Source: Betaproteobacteria bacterium (lineage in GTDB: Bacteria > Pseudomonadota > Gammaproteobacteria > Burkholderiales > Usitatibacteraceae). Taken from it: a DNA stretch of 64,000 nucleotides. The notes under the pieces are model-generated. The model saw nothing but the letters and a program-made list of their open reading frames with translations, was not told the DNA's origin and did not search any database. Positions 19,647 to 29,207 of this stretch are shown here, piece after piece. The stretch covers positions 24,622-88,621 of the forward strand of contig JADKJR010000025.1 of assembly GCA_016720925.1 (NCBI GenBank), read 5' to 3'. The first letter of the stretch is position 1, and each line of letters opens with the position of its first letter. The position numbers were made by a program, and so were the translations under genes.

Positions 19647-20403
19647 ATGAATACGGATTCTGCATGGGAAGCGTGGGGGCAACAAGATCCCTACTACGGT
19701 GTCATCACTGATCCAAAGTTCCGGAAATCGACGTTGACGGCGGAAGCGAAAAGAGAGTTCTTCGACTCCGGGCACGCGCATGCAGGGTATGTGATGCAGA
19801 TGATCAGGCAACACATCGATCCCAATTTTAAGCCACAACTTGTACTGGATTTTGGTTGCGGCGTTGGGCGGCTCATCGTACCTTTCGCAAAGCTGGCCGC
19901 AGAGGTTGTCGGATTGGACGTTTCAAGCGCCATGCTATTGGAAGCGAAGAAGAACTGCGATGAGCAAGGAATTGATAACGTGCAATTGCTTGTAGCAGAT
20001 GACGAGCTTTTGCTGCTGGGGAGGCAATTTGACCTGATTCATTCGTATATTGTGTTCCAAACATTCCGCCCGAACGGGGACGAGCGATTTTTGGCAAGTT
20101 GCTGTGCCACATCCCGTGGGCGGTGTAGGAGCAATTCACTTCTCCTATTCCAAAAGTCATTATGAAGAAACGCATGGTTTAGCGCCGCAACCGGCACTAC
20201 CTACAAAATCATCTACTGCTCAAAAAATACTTGTTCCGAATCCACACCCGCCGAACGCGGATCCGGAAATGCAGATGAACACATATCACATGAATGAAAT
20301 GCTTTTCCTGATGCAGAAAGCGGGAGTGCGCCGTTTTCACGTCGAATTCACTGATCATGGCGGAGAACTCGGCGTAATCGTGTTCTTTCAAAAATCGCAG
20401 TAG
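19647..20403 (+). CDS. Class I SAM-dependent methyltransferase, frameshifted
   Basis: Starts MNTDSAWEAWGQQDPYYGVI and has the SAM-binding motif I LVLDFGCGVGRLIVPFA, motif II-like VVGLDVSSAML and LIHSYIVFQ. Near 20075 the frame changes; the second frame reads HIPVGGVGAIHFSYSKSHYEE and continues to a plausible C-terminus (RFHVEFTDHGGELGVIVFFQ). About 250 residues. Lying after the glycosyltransferase, it may methylate the capsular glycan, but that is only inferred from position. Confidence 0.8.
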
Positions 20404-20798
20404 GTATCTGGCTCTAATCCTTGATACGCCCAAGACACGTTGTTCGCTATTCAAGAAACACATTGACTGCCAGCGTATGGCAGCGTCAGCCTGATCGTCG
20501 AATCTTTCGCGCCTACCTGAACTGCTACCGCCTGCATACAACCACTGACGGTCGAATGCTTGCTGGGGCTTACTTCGATACACAAGTTGCTTCTGGCTTA
20601 ACCATGGCAGCAATCCACTCTAACGAATCGGGCATTCTAGATAGAAATAGTACGCCACACTTTTATGAATTCGGCAGTGGGAAGAAATGCTCTATCGTGT
20701 ACTGACTTGGGGAGGTCTGTTTCGTGTTTAAAATAAACGTAACACAGCAATTCGTAAATTCGAAATACAAATCCATCTCATTAGTGGTGGTGAACAAT
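20404..20798. other. Region with no recognised gene upstream of the IS element
   Basis: An open frame at 20421-20705 (94 residues, plus strand) contains ASGLTMAAIHSNESGILDRN but I do not recognise it, and it has no convincing ribosome-binding site. It could be a remnant of a capsule-cluster gene cut off by the adjacent IS. Confidence 0.4.
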
Positions 20799-20831
20799 TG
20801 TTGATTTCAACGTCGGACGCTGCCACGGTTT

Positions 20832-21695
20832 TCATTTAAAACGAGGCCACCCTATTTTGGCATAGGGGACTATGCCGCTGTGGATAAGTCGTTGGTCTGA
20901 ATTGAAGCTGCTCCTTTCGCTTTGGTGTTGGCCTTGCGTTTTGATCCTGCCGCATCGAGCTCTGGACTGAAACCGCCAGGACTCGTTGCCGGTTTCGACG
21001 ATATGGCAATGGTGAGTGAGTCGGTCGAGCAGTGCCGTCGTCATCTTGGCATCGACGAACACGCTGCTCCACTCGCCGAAAGTCAGATTGGTCGTAATCA
21101 TCACGCTGGTGCGTTCATAGAGTTTCGACAACAGGTGGAACAATAGTGCGCCACCCGCTTGGCTAAACGGCAGGTAGCCCACTTCGTCCAGGATCACCAG
21201 ATCAACGTGCATGAGCCGGTTGGCAATCTGGCCGGCACGCCCTGTCGCTTTCTCCAGCTCCAGCGCATTGACCAGTTCCACGGTGGAGAAGAACCGCACC
21301 CGCTTGGCATGCGTGCGCAGCCTCGACACCGATGGCCGTCGCCGAGTGGGTCTTGCCCGTGCCCGGGCCACCGATCAGCACCACGTTCTGGGCCGCTTCA
21401 ATAAACGTGAAGCTTGGTGCAGTTCACGCACCAGCACCTCATCGACATGCGAAGCGGCGAAGTCGAAACCTGCCAGGTCCCGATGCATCGGAAACCGGGC
21501 CGCGCCCATCTGATAAGCCATCGAGCGCACCATCCGCTCCGCCGTCTCGGCATCGACCAGTTGCTTCATGAACAGGTCCGGTTTGAATTCGGTGTGGCGT
21601 GACTTCGCCACCAGTTCTGGATAGCAGGAGGCCATGCCATTGAGCTTCAGTTGCTTCAGTTCGGCGATGATCTCAGCGGACATGCGCGCCTCCAT
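20832..21695 (-). CDS. istB: IS21 helper ATPase IstB, frameshifted
   Basis: Three frames in series: MSAEIIAELKQLKLNGMASC to DFAASHVDEVLVRELHQ; then VLIGGPGTGKTHSATAIGVE with the Walker A lysine; then VRFFSTVELVNALELEKA, DLVILDEVGYLPFSQAGGAL (Walker B), ERTSVMITTNLTFGEWSSVF and TGNESWRFQSRA. Indels near 21385 and 21320. IstB is the AAA+ partner that loads the IstA transposase on target DNA. The last ~30 residues are unusual and may reflect another indel. Confidence 0.9.
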
Positions 21696-21752
21696 TCATC
21701 ATCAGCGACGCCAATACCGGGCTTGCGAGCAATACCGATTGAATCGCCGGGG

Positions 21753-23248
21753 TCAGGCGCAATTGGTCATAGCGATCGACATCAGCCTTGGTTCTTCGGT
21801 GAGCGTCAGTGCCGTTTCCACCATTGGTGGCCTGGGCTGCGCCTGGTCCTTCAATTGCGCCAGGAGGTACAGCACATGCTCGGCACTGGGCTTGCCGACA
21901 GCCAGCGCTGCCTCGGTGGCGGCAAGGATGGAATCCAGGCCATGCACGGGAACGGCGGCGAGCACCTGTGCCATCACCCGGTCACCGCCCGGCCGATGGA
22001 TCAACTGGTGTTGCAGCAGGCGCAGCGGTTCCGGCATGGCATTGAAGGGCGCGCCGTTACGGAGCGCCCCCGGCTTCTGGACGACCAGATCGATGTAATG
22101 GCGCCAGTCATAGAATGTCTGGTCACGTTCAAACGAGCGGACGTGGCTGGCCACCTTCACGTCATCGACGACGATGTCGATGGTGGCTGGATAGACCCGC
22201 ACACTGACGATGCGGTGCGCATGTTCGGTTGGCACGCTGTAGCGGTTGCGCTCCAGATGAATCAACCCAGTCGACGATACGCGTGCGGGATGCTCGACGT
22301 AACCATCGAAAGGCTTTGGGCAGGGCATTAGCTTGGGCAACTCGTCCTGCAGCAGTTCGGTCACCGTCATTTCCGGCCACTCCGGATGCTTCGTCTCCGT
22401 CCGCACCATCCGGCATTGTTTGCCGAGCCATTCGTTGAGCGACTCAAGATCCGTCCAGCGGGTTTCCATCGCCTCGCGCCAGATTTGCCGTCGGCGATCC
22501 AGGACGTTCTTCTCCACGATCCCTTTCTCCCAGCCCGAAGCGACATTGCAGAACTCGGGTTCGAACAGGTAATGGGAGGCCATGGCCTCGAAGCGTGCGT
22601 TGATGGTCCGGGCCTTGCCGCGACCGACCTTATCCACCGCCGTCTTCATGTTGTCGTAGATGCCACGCGTGGGGATGCCGCCAAGGGCGGCGAAGGCGCG
22701 GGCATGGGCGTCGAACAGCATCTCGTGGGTCTGGGTGGGATAGGCGGTGAGCCAGAAAGCACGGCTCGCACAGAGCTTGGTGTGGGCCAGATCCAGCCGT
22801 CGACGCAGGCCACCAACAAAGGCGTACTCGGTGCTCCAGTCGAACTGGAAGGCTTCGCCCAATTGAAACTTGAGCGGCACAAAGGCGCGGCCACTGCCCT
22901 GCGATGACAGCTCCTGTCGAAACCGACGAACGTAGGCGGCGACACGGCCATAGCCGCCGCGATAACCCATCGCCGTGAGCTCCTGGTACATTGAGTGCGC
23001 CGTCCGCCGGTCGCGCTTGCCGCGATGTTGATTGCTCTTCAGCCAGCCAGACAACGTTTCGGCATAGGCATCGAGCTTGGTCTCCACGCGACGGCCCGGG
23101 TACTTCGGCTCCAGTACATCAGGACGCTGATCCAACCACCGATCAATGGTGCTGCGGCAAGACCTGTTCTTCTCGCGATCTCTCGCTTGGGCAGGCGCTC
23201 CCGATAAAACATCCGCCTGACTTTGGCTAACATGGCCACTGTAATCAC
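21753..23248 (-). CDS. istA: IS21 transposase IstA, frameshift near the N-terminus
   Basis: Starts MITVAMLAKVRRMFYRERLP with a helix-turn-helix (KREIARRTGL), then a frame change near 23160 into STIDRWLDQRPDVLEPKYPG. The DDE catalytic core is visible: FQLGEAFQFDWSTEYAFVGG, a second Asp in GGIPTRGIYDNMKTAVDKVG, and the downstream Glu in NVASGWEKGIVEKNVLDRRR. C-terminal Mu-like beta-barrel segment follows. About 498 residues corrected. Confidence 0.92.
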
Positions 23249-23356
23249 TCCTCAGTTCTCCCCGCCTAAAAAATAAGCAGGGTAGTTGATTCATGTGGCC
23301 TCGTTTTGCGTGAAAAAACCCTTCAGAATTGGTAGCGATTTACGCGGAAATCAACA

Positions 23357-23830
23357 CTTACAACGCTGTTGCAGGCAATTTGATTGTATGACACCAGACA
23401 AATGCTAATCGACTACATTGATACTAGGCATGCTGGGACGTTGGCTATGGCGAGAGATCTCATCCTGCACGGTGCCTACGATTCCGTGGTGGATCAAGTA
23501 ATCTGCAGTAAGATAAAGAAACTATTTTCGTGTCCGAACGGCCACGCCTCCGACAGCGATAAGGAAACGCTTTTGAGCTGGCTGGAAACTGAATATCAAG
23601 CATATCGGCTGGTCGCGTATCCTGTAAGTTCGCCACTTGCGAGACAGGAAATTGGGAGGGCGATAGCTAAGGTTGCTTCCGGAAATTAGTTGTCATTGCT
23701 TGGAGATATGGTCCCGCAGAAGGGTATTCGGGGACAGACCACAGACAATTCTGATGAGCCGCGAAAGCATGCGGTCTTTCGCTCTAGTAACCAGGATTGG
23801 GTTGAATTTATTTCCTAACGCACCGCACCG
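23357..23830 (+). other. Region right of the IS with one unrecognised small ORF
   Basis: An open frame at 23384-23689 (plus, likely start ATG 23402, MLIDYIDTRHAGTLAMARDL) encodes about 95 residues ending QEIGRAIAKVASGN. It reads like a real helical protein but I cannot assign it. After it, GGGGACAGACCACAGAC near 23728 resembles debris often found near REP-associated transposase genes; no such gene is present. Confidence 0.4.
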
Positions 23831-23897
23831 CAGATCGCCATTTGGCGCGCCTTCCCGGCACTAAATGCCGGAAAAGACGCGCCAGTGCTAGGGTTTT
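23831..23897. repeat. Dispersed ~65-bp palindromic element, copy B
   Basis: Left GATCGCCATTTGGCGCGCC, a central hairpin TTCCCGGCA-CTAAA-TGCCGGAA, right GACGCGCCAGTGCTAGGG. Lies downstream of the S10 peptidase gene and may also serve as its terminator. Confidence 0.75.
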
Positions 23898-23915
23898 GCA
23901 ACTTGATCGCGACGC

Positions 23916-25397
23916 TCAGCTCGCTTTCTTCACAAAATCCCGCAAGTGTTTTGCCTGCATTTTCAGCGACGGAATGTGCACATACATCATGTGGCCAGCT
24001 TCGTAATAGTGCCGGGTGATATTTCCACTGAGGCTCTTGTCGAGCGCCATGTGGTTGAGCACGTAATCGCTGGCGAAATGCGGTGTCGCGAGATCGAAGT
24101 AACCTGACGCCACGTACACTTTCATGTGCGGATTGCTGCAGATCGCCTTGCGCAGGCTTTCCGCGACATTGAGATGCTGGTCTTTCGAGCCGAAGTCCCA
24201 GGTCATGTATAGCTTGGAAATCATCGTATAGGGTGTGTCGATTTCGAACTTGAGTTCGCGGCGCAGATAATCATTGATGCAAGCCGCGTATGCGCCATCG
24301 AGATTGGTGTGCGCGGGATCAAATTCAAAATTTTCGCCCGCGGCATCGCGATCAATTCCCTTGAAGCGGCTGTCGAGGCGCCCCACCGTGCGATGTTCGT
24401 CGCGGCATAGTTCCTTGCAGAAGCGATGGATCTGCACGCGCAGATTGGTGGAGGCGACATATTCCGGCGTGAGCCCGGTGTATTGCGAGATTTTGGCAAT
24501 GATCGCATCGCGCGCCTTGGGCGCAAGTTTGTCGCCCAGGAACAGAGCGGCGTTGTATTCGCCCTCGGCAAATGCTTCGACTTCATCGAGCAGGGCGCGC
24601 AGCGATTTTGCCTGCAGGCGCTTGTCGAGCTTTTTGTGAAACCATGCGGTCGCGGCATAGGTCGGTAAAAACAGGACATGCGCCAGATCGTGACCGTTGA
24701 TGAACCGAAAGGTGCTGAAATCCAGCGCGGTGGAAAACAGCATCAGTCCATTCAGGTACATCCCGTACTTTTCCTGCAGCAACGAGGAAAGTCCGGCCGC
24801 GCGCGTGGTGCCGTACGATTCGCCGGCAATGAATTTGGGTGAGGCCCAGCGCTCGTTGCGTGACGTGTACAGGCGAATGAATTCGCCGACGCTGTCCAAG
24901 TCGCGTTGATAGGTGTGGAATTCCTTGAGTTTTTCTCCCTCAAGCATGCGACTGTAGCCGGTGCCGACCGGGTCGATGAAGACGAGGTCGGTTTCGCTTA
25001 GCAGAGAGTATTCATTGTCCACCAGTTGATAGGGCGGCGGTGGGGCGTTGCCTTCGCTGTCGAGCTTGACGCGCTTGGGGCCAAGAACGCCCAAATGCAG
25101 CCACACGCTCGAGGACCCGGGGCCGCCGTTAAAGGAAAACGTCAGCGGGCGTTTGGCCCGGTCTTTTACCCCATCGCGGGTATAGGCGATGAAAAAGACC
25201 GTGGCGCGTGGTTTGTCTGCCTCGCGATTACCGTCCTTTTCGCTATCTTCCTTCAACACGACAGTGCCGCACATTACGGTGTAAGCGATGTTTTCGCCGT
25301 TGATGCGAATCTTGTGTTTGCTGGTGACGGTACGATCGGTCGGAATGACGACAGGTTTGGAAGCCGGTAATTCTTGTTCTTGTTTGTCGAGAGCCAT
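23916..25397 (-). CDS. Serine carboxypeptidase-like peptidase, family S10
   Basis: Intact, 493 residues. FSFNGGPGSSSVWLHLG (oxyanion region), GESYGTTRAAGLSSLLQ with nucleophile Ser194, the Asp in VYVASGYFDLATPHF and the His in HYYEAGHMMYVHIPS are the S10 catalytic elements. No signal peptide is visible (MALDKQEQELPASKPVV), which would place it in the cytosol unless an upstream start was missed. Substrate unknown. It follows the GMC oxidoreductase gene with 35 bp between. Confidence 0.92.
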   Translation of the reverse strand: MALDKQEQELPASKPVVIPTDRTVTSKHKIRINGENIAYTVMCGTVVLKEDSEKDGNREADKPRATVFFIAYTRDGVKDRAKRPLTFSFNGGPGSSSVWLHLGVLGPKRVKLDSEGNAPPPPYQLVDNEYSLLSETDLVFIDPVGTGYSRMLEGEKLKEFHTYQRDLDSVGEFIRLYTSRNERWASPKFIAGESYGTTRAAGLSSLLQEKYGMYLNGLMLFSTALDFSTFRFINGHDLAHVLFLPTYAATAWFHKKLDKRLQAKSLRALLDEVEAFAEGEYNAALFLGDKLAPKARDAIIAKISQYTGLTPEYVASTNLRVQIHRFCKELCRDEHRTVGRLDSRFKGIDRDAAGENFEFDPAHTNLDGAYAACINDYLRRELKFEIDTPYTMISKLYMTWDFGSKDQHLNVAESLRKAICSNPHMKVYVASGYFDLATPHFASDYVLNHMALDKSLSGNITRHYYEAGHMMYVHIPSLKMQAKHLRDFVKKAS

Positions 25398-25432
25398 GTT
25401 TGGGGTCGGAGTAGGTTACAGAACCGCCATTA

Positions 25433-27073
25433 TCACGCAAACCTCGCTTCCGGTTTCTTGATCTGATCCGCCAGGCGGCTGGCGTTTCGCGCCACCGTGC
25501 CGTAGATCGTGAGCTGGGGATTCGCACCGATGGACGTCGGGAACACGGAACCATCAAAGACCCACAAGTTTTCCAGTTGATGGTGGCGGCCGTCACCGCG
25601 CGTAACTGACACGCGCGCATCGTTGCCCATCGTGCAACCGCCCATCACATGTGCGCTCGCCACCCGCGTGCGCAGCGCCGCCATCGGCAGTGATTCGATC
25701 GCAAGCTTGGCGTCGGCCCAGCTTCGATACGGCTTGGCATCTTCGTGCATCGGCATGACGATTTTCGCGCCGGCGGCAAACTGGATTTCCGCCATTACTG
25801 AAAGCGCGTGCCGGATGCCATCCCACACGTAGCCGCTGATGACATAATCGAGGATCGGGCTGCCGTCATTGCGAATCGATACCTGTCCGCCCTTGCTTTG
25901 GGGATGAAATCCATCGCGCATGAGCGCGATGGCCACATGCATGTTCTCTATTCGTTTCATCCAGGTTGCGTGTTCATCGCCAAAGCCGGGCAGGGTGATT
26001 CCCGCCAGCACCGGATGAAGCGGCGGTGCCTCCAGCTTGAATCCCATCGGGCCGCTGTGGGGCAGGCTATCGACGAAATGGTCGGAATAAATGCTTTGCG
26101 GCGCACCGGAATAAGCCTCGACTTTCCGGTCCATGATCGCCGCGCAGATTGGCGACGGATGCAGGAAAGTGCGTTTGCCGAGAGTGTGATGCGGATCAGG
26201 AAATTGCGAGCGCAGCATCAGCGCGGGATTGTTGATTGCGCCACCGGCGAGGATGAAATGCCGGGCATGGACGCGAATCTTCCATGGGCCGGCTGCCGTA
26301 TTCACGCCAACCGCGTCAGCGCTCATGCCGCTCGCGATCAGGCTGGTGACGCGCCCGTAGCGATGTGAAAGCTTTTCAACCCGCGTCGAATGAATAAGCG
26401 ACAAGCCCCGGTCCAGCGAATCCGGAATCGTCGTGACCAGCATCGATTGCTTGGCGTTGGTCGGGCAACCCATGCCGCAATAGCCGAGGTTCCAGCAGCC
26501 TTTCACATTGCGTCGAATGGCAGCGGCGGGAATACCGAGTTTTTCACAGCCGCGGCGCAGGATGTCATTGTTCTCATTCGGCGGCACCGGCCAGGGCGAA
26601 ATTGACAGGCGCGCTTCCATTTTTTCAAACCAGGGCGCCATTTTGGCAACCGTATAGTCGTCAAGCCCCCAAACCTTTTCCCAATGCTGAAGCGTAGCCG
26701 GTGGCGTGCGAAAACTTGATGTCCAATTCACGGTCGTGGACCCACCGACGCTACGGCCTTGCAGGATGGTGATGCTTTTATCCTTGGTCTGGCGGCCCGC
26801 CGATTCCTGATAAAGCTGCGGATAGGCATCGCGTTCGCGCATGCGGAAATCCGACGAACTTTTGAATGGCCCTTCTTCGATCATGACCACGTTGAGGCCC
26901 GCAAGCGTCAGGGCCTCGGCCGCCGTGCCGCCACCGGCGCCCGAACCGACAATCACCACATCGCATTCAATGTTGTAGTCGCGGGTGATACGCGTGCCGT
27001 CAATCACTTTCCAGCCCCGCGAACGGTCGGCAAGTGCCAGCGAGATGGGATCCTGGACGACGGAGGCGCTCAT
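25433..27073 (-). CDS. GMC-family FAD oxidoreductase
   Basis: Intact. From ATG 27073 (MSASVVQDPISLALADRSRG) about 546 residues. FAD-binding DVVIVGSGAGGGTAAEAL at residues 39-56, GRSVGGSTTVNWTSSFRTPP typical of GMC enzymes, the conserved region with ASAHVMGGCTMGND, and the C-terminal VFDGSVFPTSIGANPQLT. Members oxidise alcohols, sugars or sterols. An ATG-type start 54 bp upstream exists, but 27073 overlaps the stop of the Tat-signal protein as ATGA, which suggests coupled translation and partnership with that protein. Confidence 0.93.
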   Translation of the reverse strand: MSASVVQDPISLALADRSRGWKVIDGTRITRDYNIECDVVIVGSGAGGGTAAEALTLAGLNVVMIEEGPFKSSSDFRMRERDAYPQLYQESAGRQTKDKSITILQGRSVGGSTTVNWTSSFRTPPATLQHWEKVWGLDDYTVAKMAPWFEKMEARLSISPWPVPPNENNDILRRGCEKLGIPAAAIRRNVKGCWNLGYCGMGCPTNAKQSMLVTTIPDSLDRGLSLIHSTRVEKLSHRYGRVTSLIASGMSADAVGVNTAAGPWKIRVHARHFILAGGAINNPALMLRSQFPDPHHTLGKRTFLHPSPICAAIMDRKVEAYSGAPQSIYSDHFVDSLPHSGPMGFKLEAPPLHPVLAGITLPGFGDEHATWMKRIENMHVAIALMRDGFHPQSKGGQVSIRNDGSPILDYVISGYVWDGIRHALSVMAEIQFAAGAKIVMPMHEDAKPYRSWADAKLAIESLPMAALRTRVASAHVMGGCTMGNDARVSVTRGDGRHHQLENLWVFDGSVFPTSIGANPQLTIYGTVARNASRLADQIKKPEARFA

Positions 27074-27612
27074 TGCAACCCCAACTCCTGCGCATGGGGT
27101 GGACCACCGTAGCCGATTTTTCCCCAAGACAATGGATTGCCGTACCAGCAGGCGAGCATCACCCGCGCCAATGCCTGGTAGCCCTGCTGCAACAGGGCAA
27201 ACCGGCTCTGCCGCCAGCCATTCAGGAATGCGCTGACTTCGGCTTCGCTGGCCTCATTCCAGGGCTTTGACACACCGGCGATGAAACGCCGTGTCGGGCT
27301 GAAAGTGAGCAGGCTCAGCAGTTCCTCGACTTCCTTTTGGATGGCTGGAGAGAGACCGGCGACGGTGCGATCGAACGCTTCCACGACTTCATTGATCGCG
27401 ACTTGCCGGCTGGCGGGATCATCCGGCAACGCGCCCTTGAGCACGGCGGGCGCCAGTGCGGCAATGCATGCGGCATCGCGGTTGGCAAGTTTTTTCAGGT
27501 CCAGAGACCCGGGGCCGTCAGCCTGTGCAAATACATCACGATCCAGGCTGCGCGTCACCATCAGCAGGCACACGCTTGTCATACCGACTTTGAGGAACGA
27601 CCGACGATTCAT
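27070..27612 (-). CDS. Tat-signal protein, gluconate 2-dehydrogenase subunit 3-like
   Basis: 180 residues, starting MNRRSFLKVGMTSVCLLMVT, a twin-arginine signal (RRSFLK) with a hydrophobic core. The mature part is helical (FDRTVAGLSPAIQKEVEELL, LTFSPTRRFIAGVSKPWNEA, ALARVMLACWYGNPLSW), like the small chaperone/export subunits that accompany periplasmic GMC dehydrogenases. The GMC protein has no signal of its own and could be carried to the periplasm with it. Family assignment is by resemblance and context. Confidence 0.72.
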   Translation of the reverse strand: MNRRSFLKVGMTSVCLLMVTRSLDRDVFAQADGPGSLDLKKLANRDAACIAALAPAVLKGALPDDPASRQVAINEVVEAFDRTVAGLSPAIQKEVEELLSLLTFSPTRRFIAGVSKPWNEASEAEVSAFLNGWRQSRFALLQQGYQALARVMLACWYGNPLSWGKIGYGGPPHAQELGLQ

Positions 27613-27650
27613 CGCGATTACTTCTTGGTGTACTTCGTTTGCTGGGTGTC

Positions 27651-29078
27651 TTAACGCAACAGAAACTTGATCAACGTATCAAAACGCTTTCCGTACGGGG
27701 GTTTGAACAGTCCGAGGCCATTCACCGGCGACTGGTGAAAAATCGGTTTCATTTTGGAAAACGTTTCAAAGCCGCATTTGCCGTGATAAGCCCCCATGCC
27801 GGAAGGCCCGACTCCGCCAAACGGCAGATTGTCCTGCGAAATATGCAGGAGCGTATCGTTGATGGTCACGCCGCCGGCGATGGTTTCATTGAGCACTTGC
27901 TGAATGTGGTCATCGAAATTACCGAAGTAGTAAAGCGCCAGTGGCCGTGGCCGCGCATTCACGTAGCGAATGGCTTCATCGAGGTTGTCGTAAGGCACCA
28001 GCGGCAGAATCGGGCCGAAAATTTCATCCTGCATCAACCGCATCTCATCCGTGACATTCGCCACCAGTGTCGGTGCCATCTTGCCGGTGCCGTCGAGAGA
28101 CTCGCTGGCCGGCATGATCGGCAGCACCGATGCGCCGCGTGCGGCGGCATCATCGAGGTACGACTGCAGGCGCCCGAAATGGCGGGCGTTGACAATGCTG
28201 GTGTAGTCCCTGTTGCGCGCCAGCGTCGGATAGAGCGACGCAACCACGCGTTGCGCGGCGGTGGCAAACGCCTGTTCGCGGGCACGGGGCAGCAGCACGT
28301 AGTCCGGCGCAATACAGGTTTGTCCGGCGTTAAGGCACTTGCCGAACATGATCTTTGCAGCCGCTTCATCGATATTGCATTCCGGTCCGATGATGGCCGG
28401 CGATTTGCCACCCAGTTCAAGTGTAACCGGCGTCAGATTCTCCGCTGCCGCGCGCATGACCTGTTTGCCAACCGAGGTGGAACCGGTGAACAGCAGGTGA
28501 TCGAATGGCAGGCTTGCGAATTCCCGCGCGACCTCAACACCACCAATGATCACCGTCACCTGATCAGTCGAAAAGTACTGCGCGATCAGCGTCGCGAACA
28601 GTTCGCTGGTGTTGGGCGTAAGTTCGCTCATCTTGATCAACACCCGATTCCCCGCGGCGAGCGCGGCAGCCAGTGGCGCGACCGCCAGCAGGATCGGATA
28701 ATTCCACGGCACGATGATGCCAGCCACCCCGAGCGGCTGCGGACGAATCTCATTGCGCGCCGGCAGGAACCACATCGACGCCCACGACCGCCTCGGTTTC
28801 ATCCACGATTTCAGGTGCTTCATCGCATCGCGCACCGCCGCCAACGCGGGAAACATTTCCAGCAGACGGGTTTCGTGCGCAGAGCGATTGCCGAAATCGC
28901 TGCTGATCGCGGCTTCTATTGCGCCTGCATTCGTGGACAACAACTGTTCCAGCTTTGATAGCGCATCGCGGCGTGCAGACGCATCAGGCATCCGGTCGCG
29001 CTCACAGGCTTTGCGCGCAGCCGCAAAACTAACCTGCAGCGCCGCCGAATCGTTACGGATTGATTGATTCAGATCCAT
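27651..29078 (-). CDS. Coniferyl aldehyde dehydrogenase-type ALDH
   Basis: Intact, about 475 residues from ATG 29078 (MDLNQSIRNDSAALQVSFAA); an in-frame ATG at 29108 is possible. VAGIIVPWNYPILLAVAPLA, FTGSTSVGKQVM, catalytic Glu in TLELGGKSPAIIG and catalytic Cys in CLNAGQTCIAPDYVLL define the NAD(P)-aldehyde dehydrogenase superfamily; the last part (LPFGGVGPSGMGAYHGKCGF, then FETFSKMKPIFHQ) fits the CalB-like group that oxidises coniferyl and other aromatic or aliphatic aldehydes. It could act on an aldehyde made by the GMC enzyme next to it. Confidence 0.9.
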   Translation of the reverse strand: MDLNQSIRNDSAALQVSFAAARKACERDRMPDASARRDALSKLEQLLSTNAGAIEAAISSDFGNRSAHETRLLEMFPALAAVRDAMKHLKSWMKPRRSWASMWFLPARNEIRPQPLGVAGIIVPWNYPILLAVAPLAAALAAGNRVLIKMSELTPNTSELFATLIAQYFSTDQVTVIIGGVEVAREFASLPFDHLLFTGSTSVGKQVMRAAAENLTPVTLELGGKSPAIIGPECNIDEAAAKIMFGKCLNAGQTCIAPDYVLLPRAREQAFATAAQRVVASLYPTLARNRDYTSIVNARHFGRLQSYLDDAAARGASVLPIMPASESLDGTGKMAPTLVANVTDEMRLMQDEIFGPILPLVPYDNLDEAIRYVNARPRPLALYYFGNFDDHIQQVLNETIAGGVTINDTLLHISQDNLPFGGVGPSGMGAYHGKCGFETFSKMKPIFHQSPVNGLGLFKPPYGKRFDTLIKFLLR

Positions 29079-29207
29079 ATTGCGAAAAATCTCCACAGAT
29101 GACATCAAGAATACCAGTGCCGGCAGAGTCTGCGAGAACTCGATTAGATTGTTTGCTCTAACATTCTCGGGTGTTGTTGTTCAGGCGGACCTCATTGACC
29201 ATTCAAA

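Larger units (their letters stand above)
20799..23356 (-). mobile_element. IS21-family insertion sequence
   Basis: Carries istA and istB on the minus strand. Both ends read TGTTGATTTC inward (20799-20808 and the complement of 23347-23356), and a second shared inner motif AAAACGAGGCCAC lies at 20837-20850 and at 23290-23305, as expected for the multiple terminal repeats of IS21. The flanks (ending GAACAAT on the left, starting CTTACAAC on the right) show no clear target duplication. Confidence 0.85.

Noticed and set aside
20799..23356. Prophage or integrative element around the IS
   Set aside because: Only IS21 transposition genes are present; there is no integrase, no phage structural gene and no direct tRNA-end repeat.
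27639..28958. 439-codon open frame on the plus strand
   Set aside because: Antisense to the aldehyde dehydrogenase gene, whose catalytic residues are clear; the product is Arg/His-rich nonsense.
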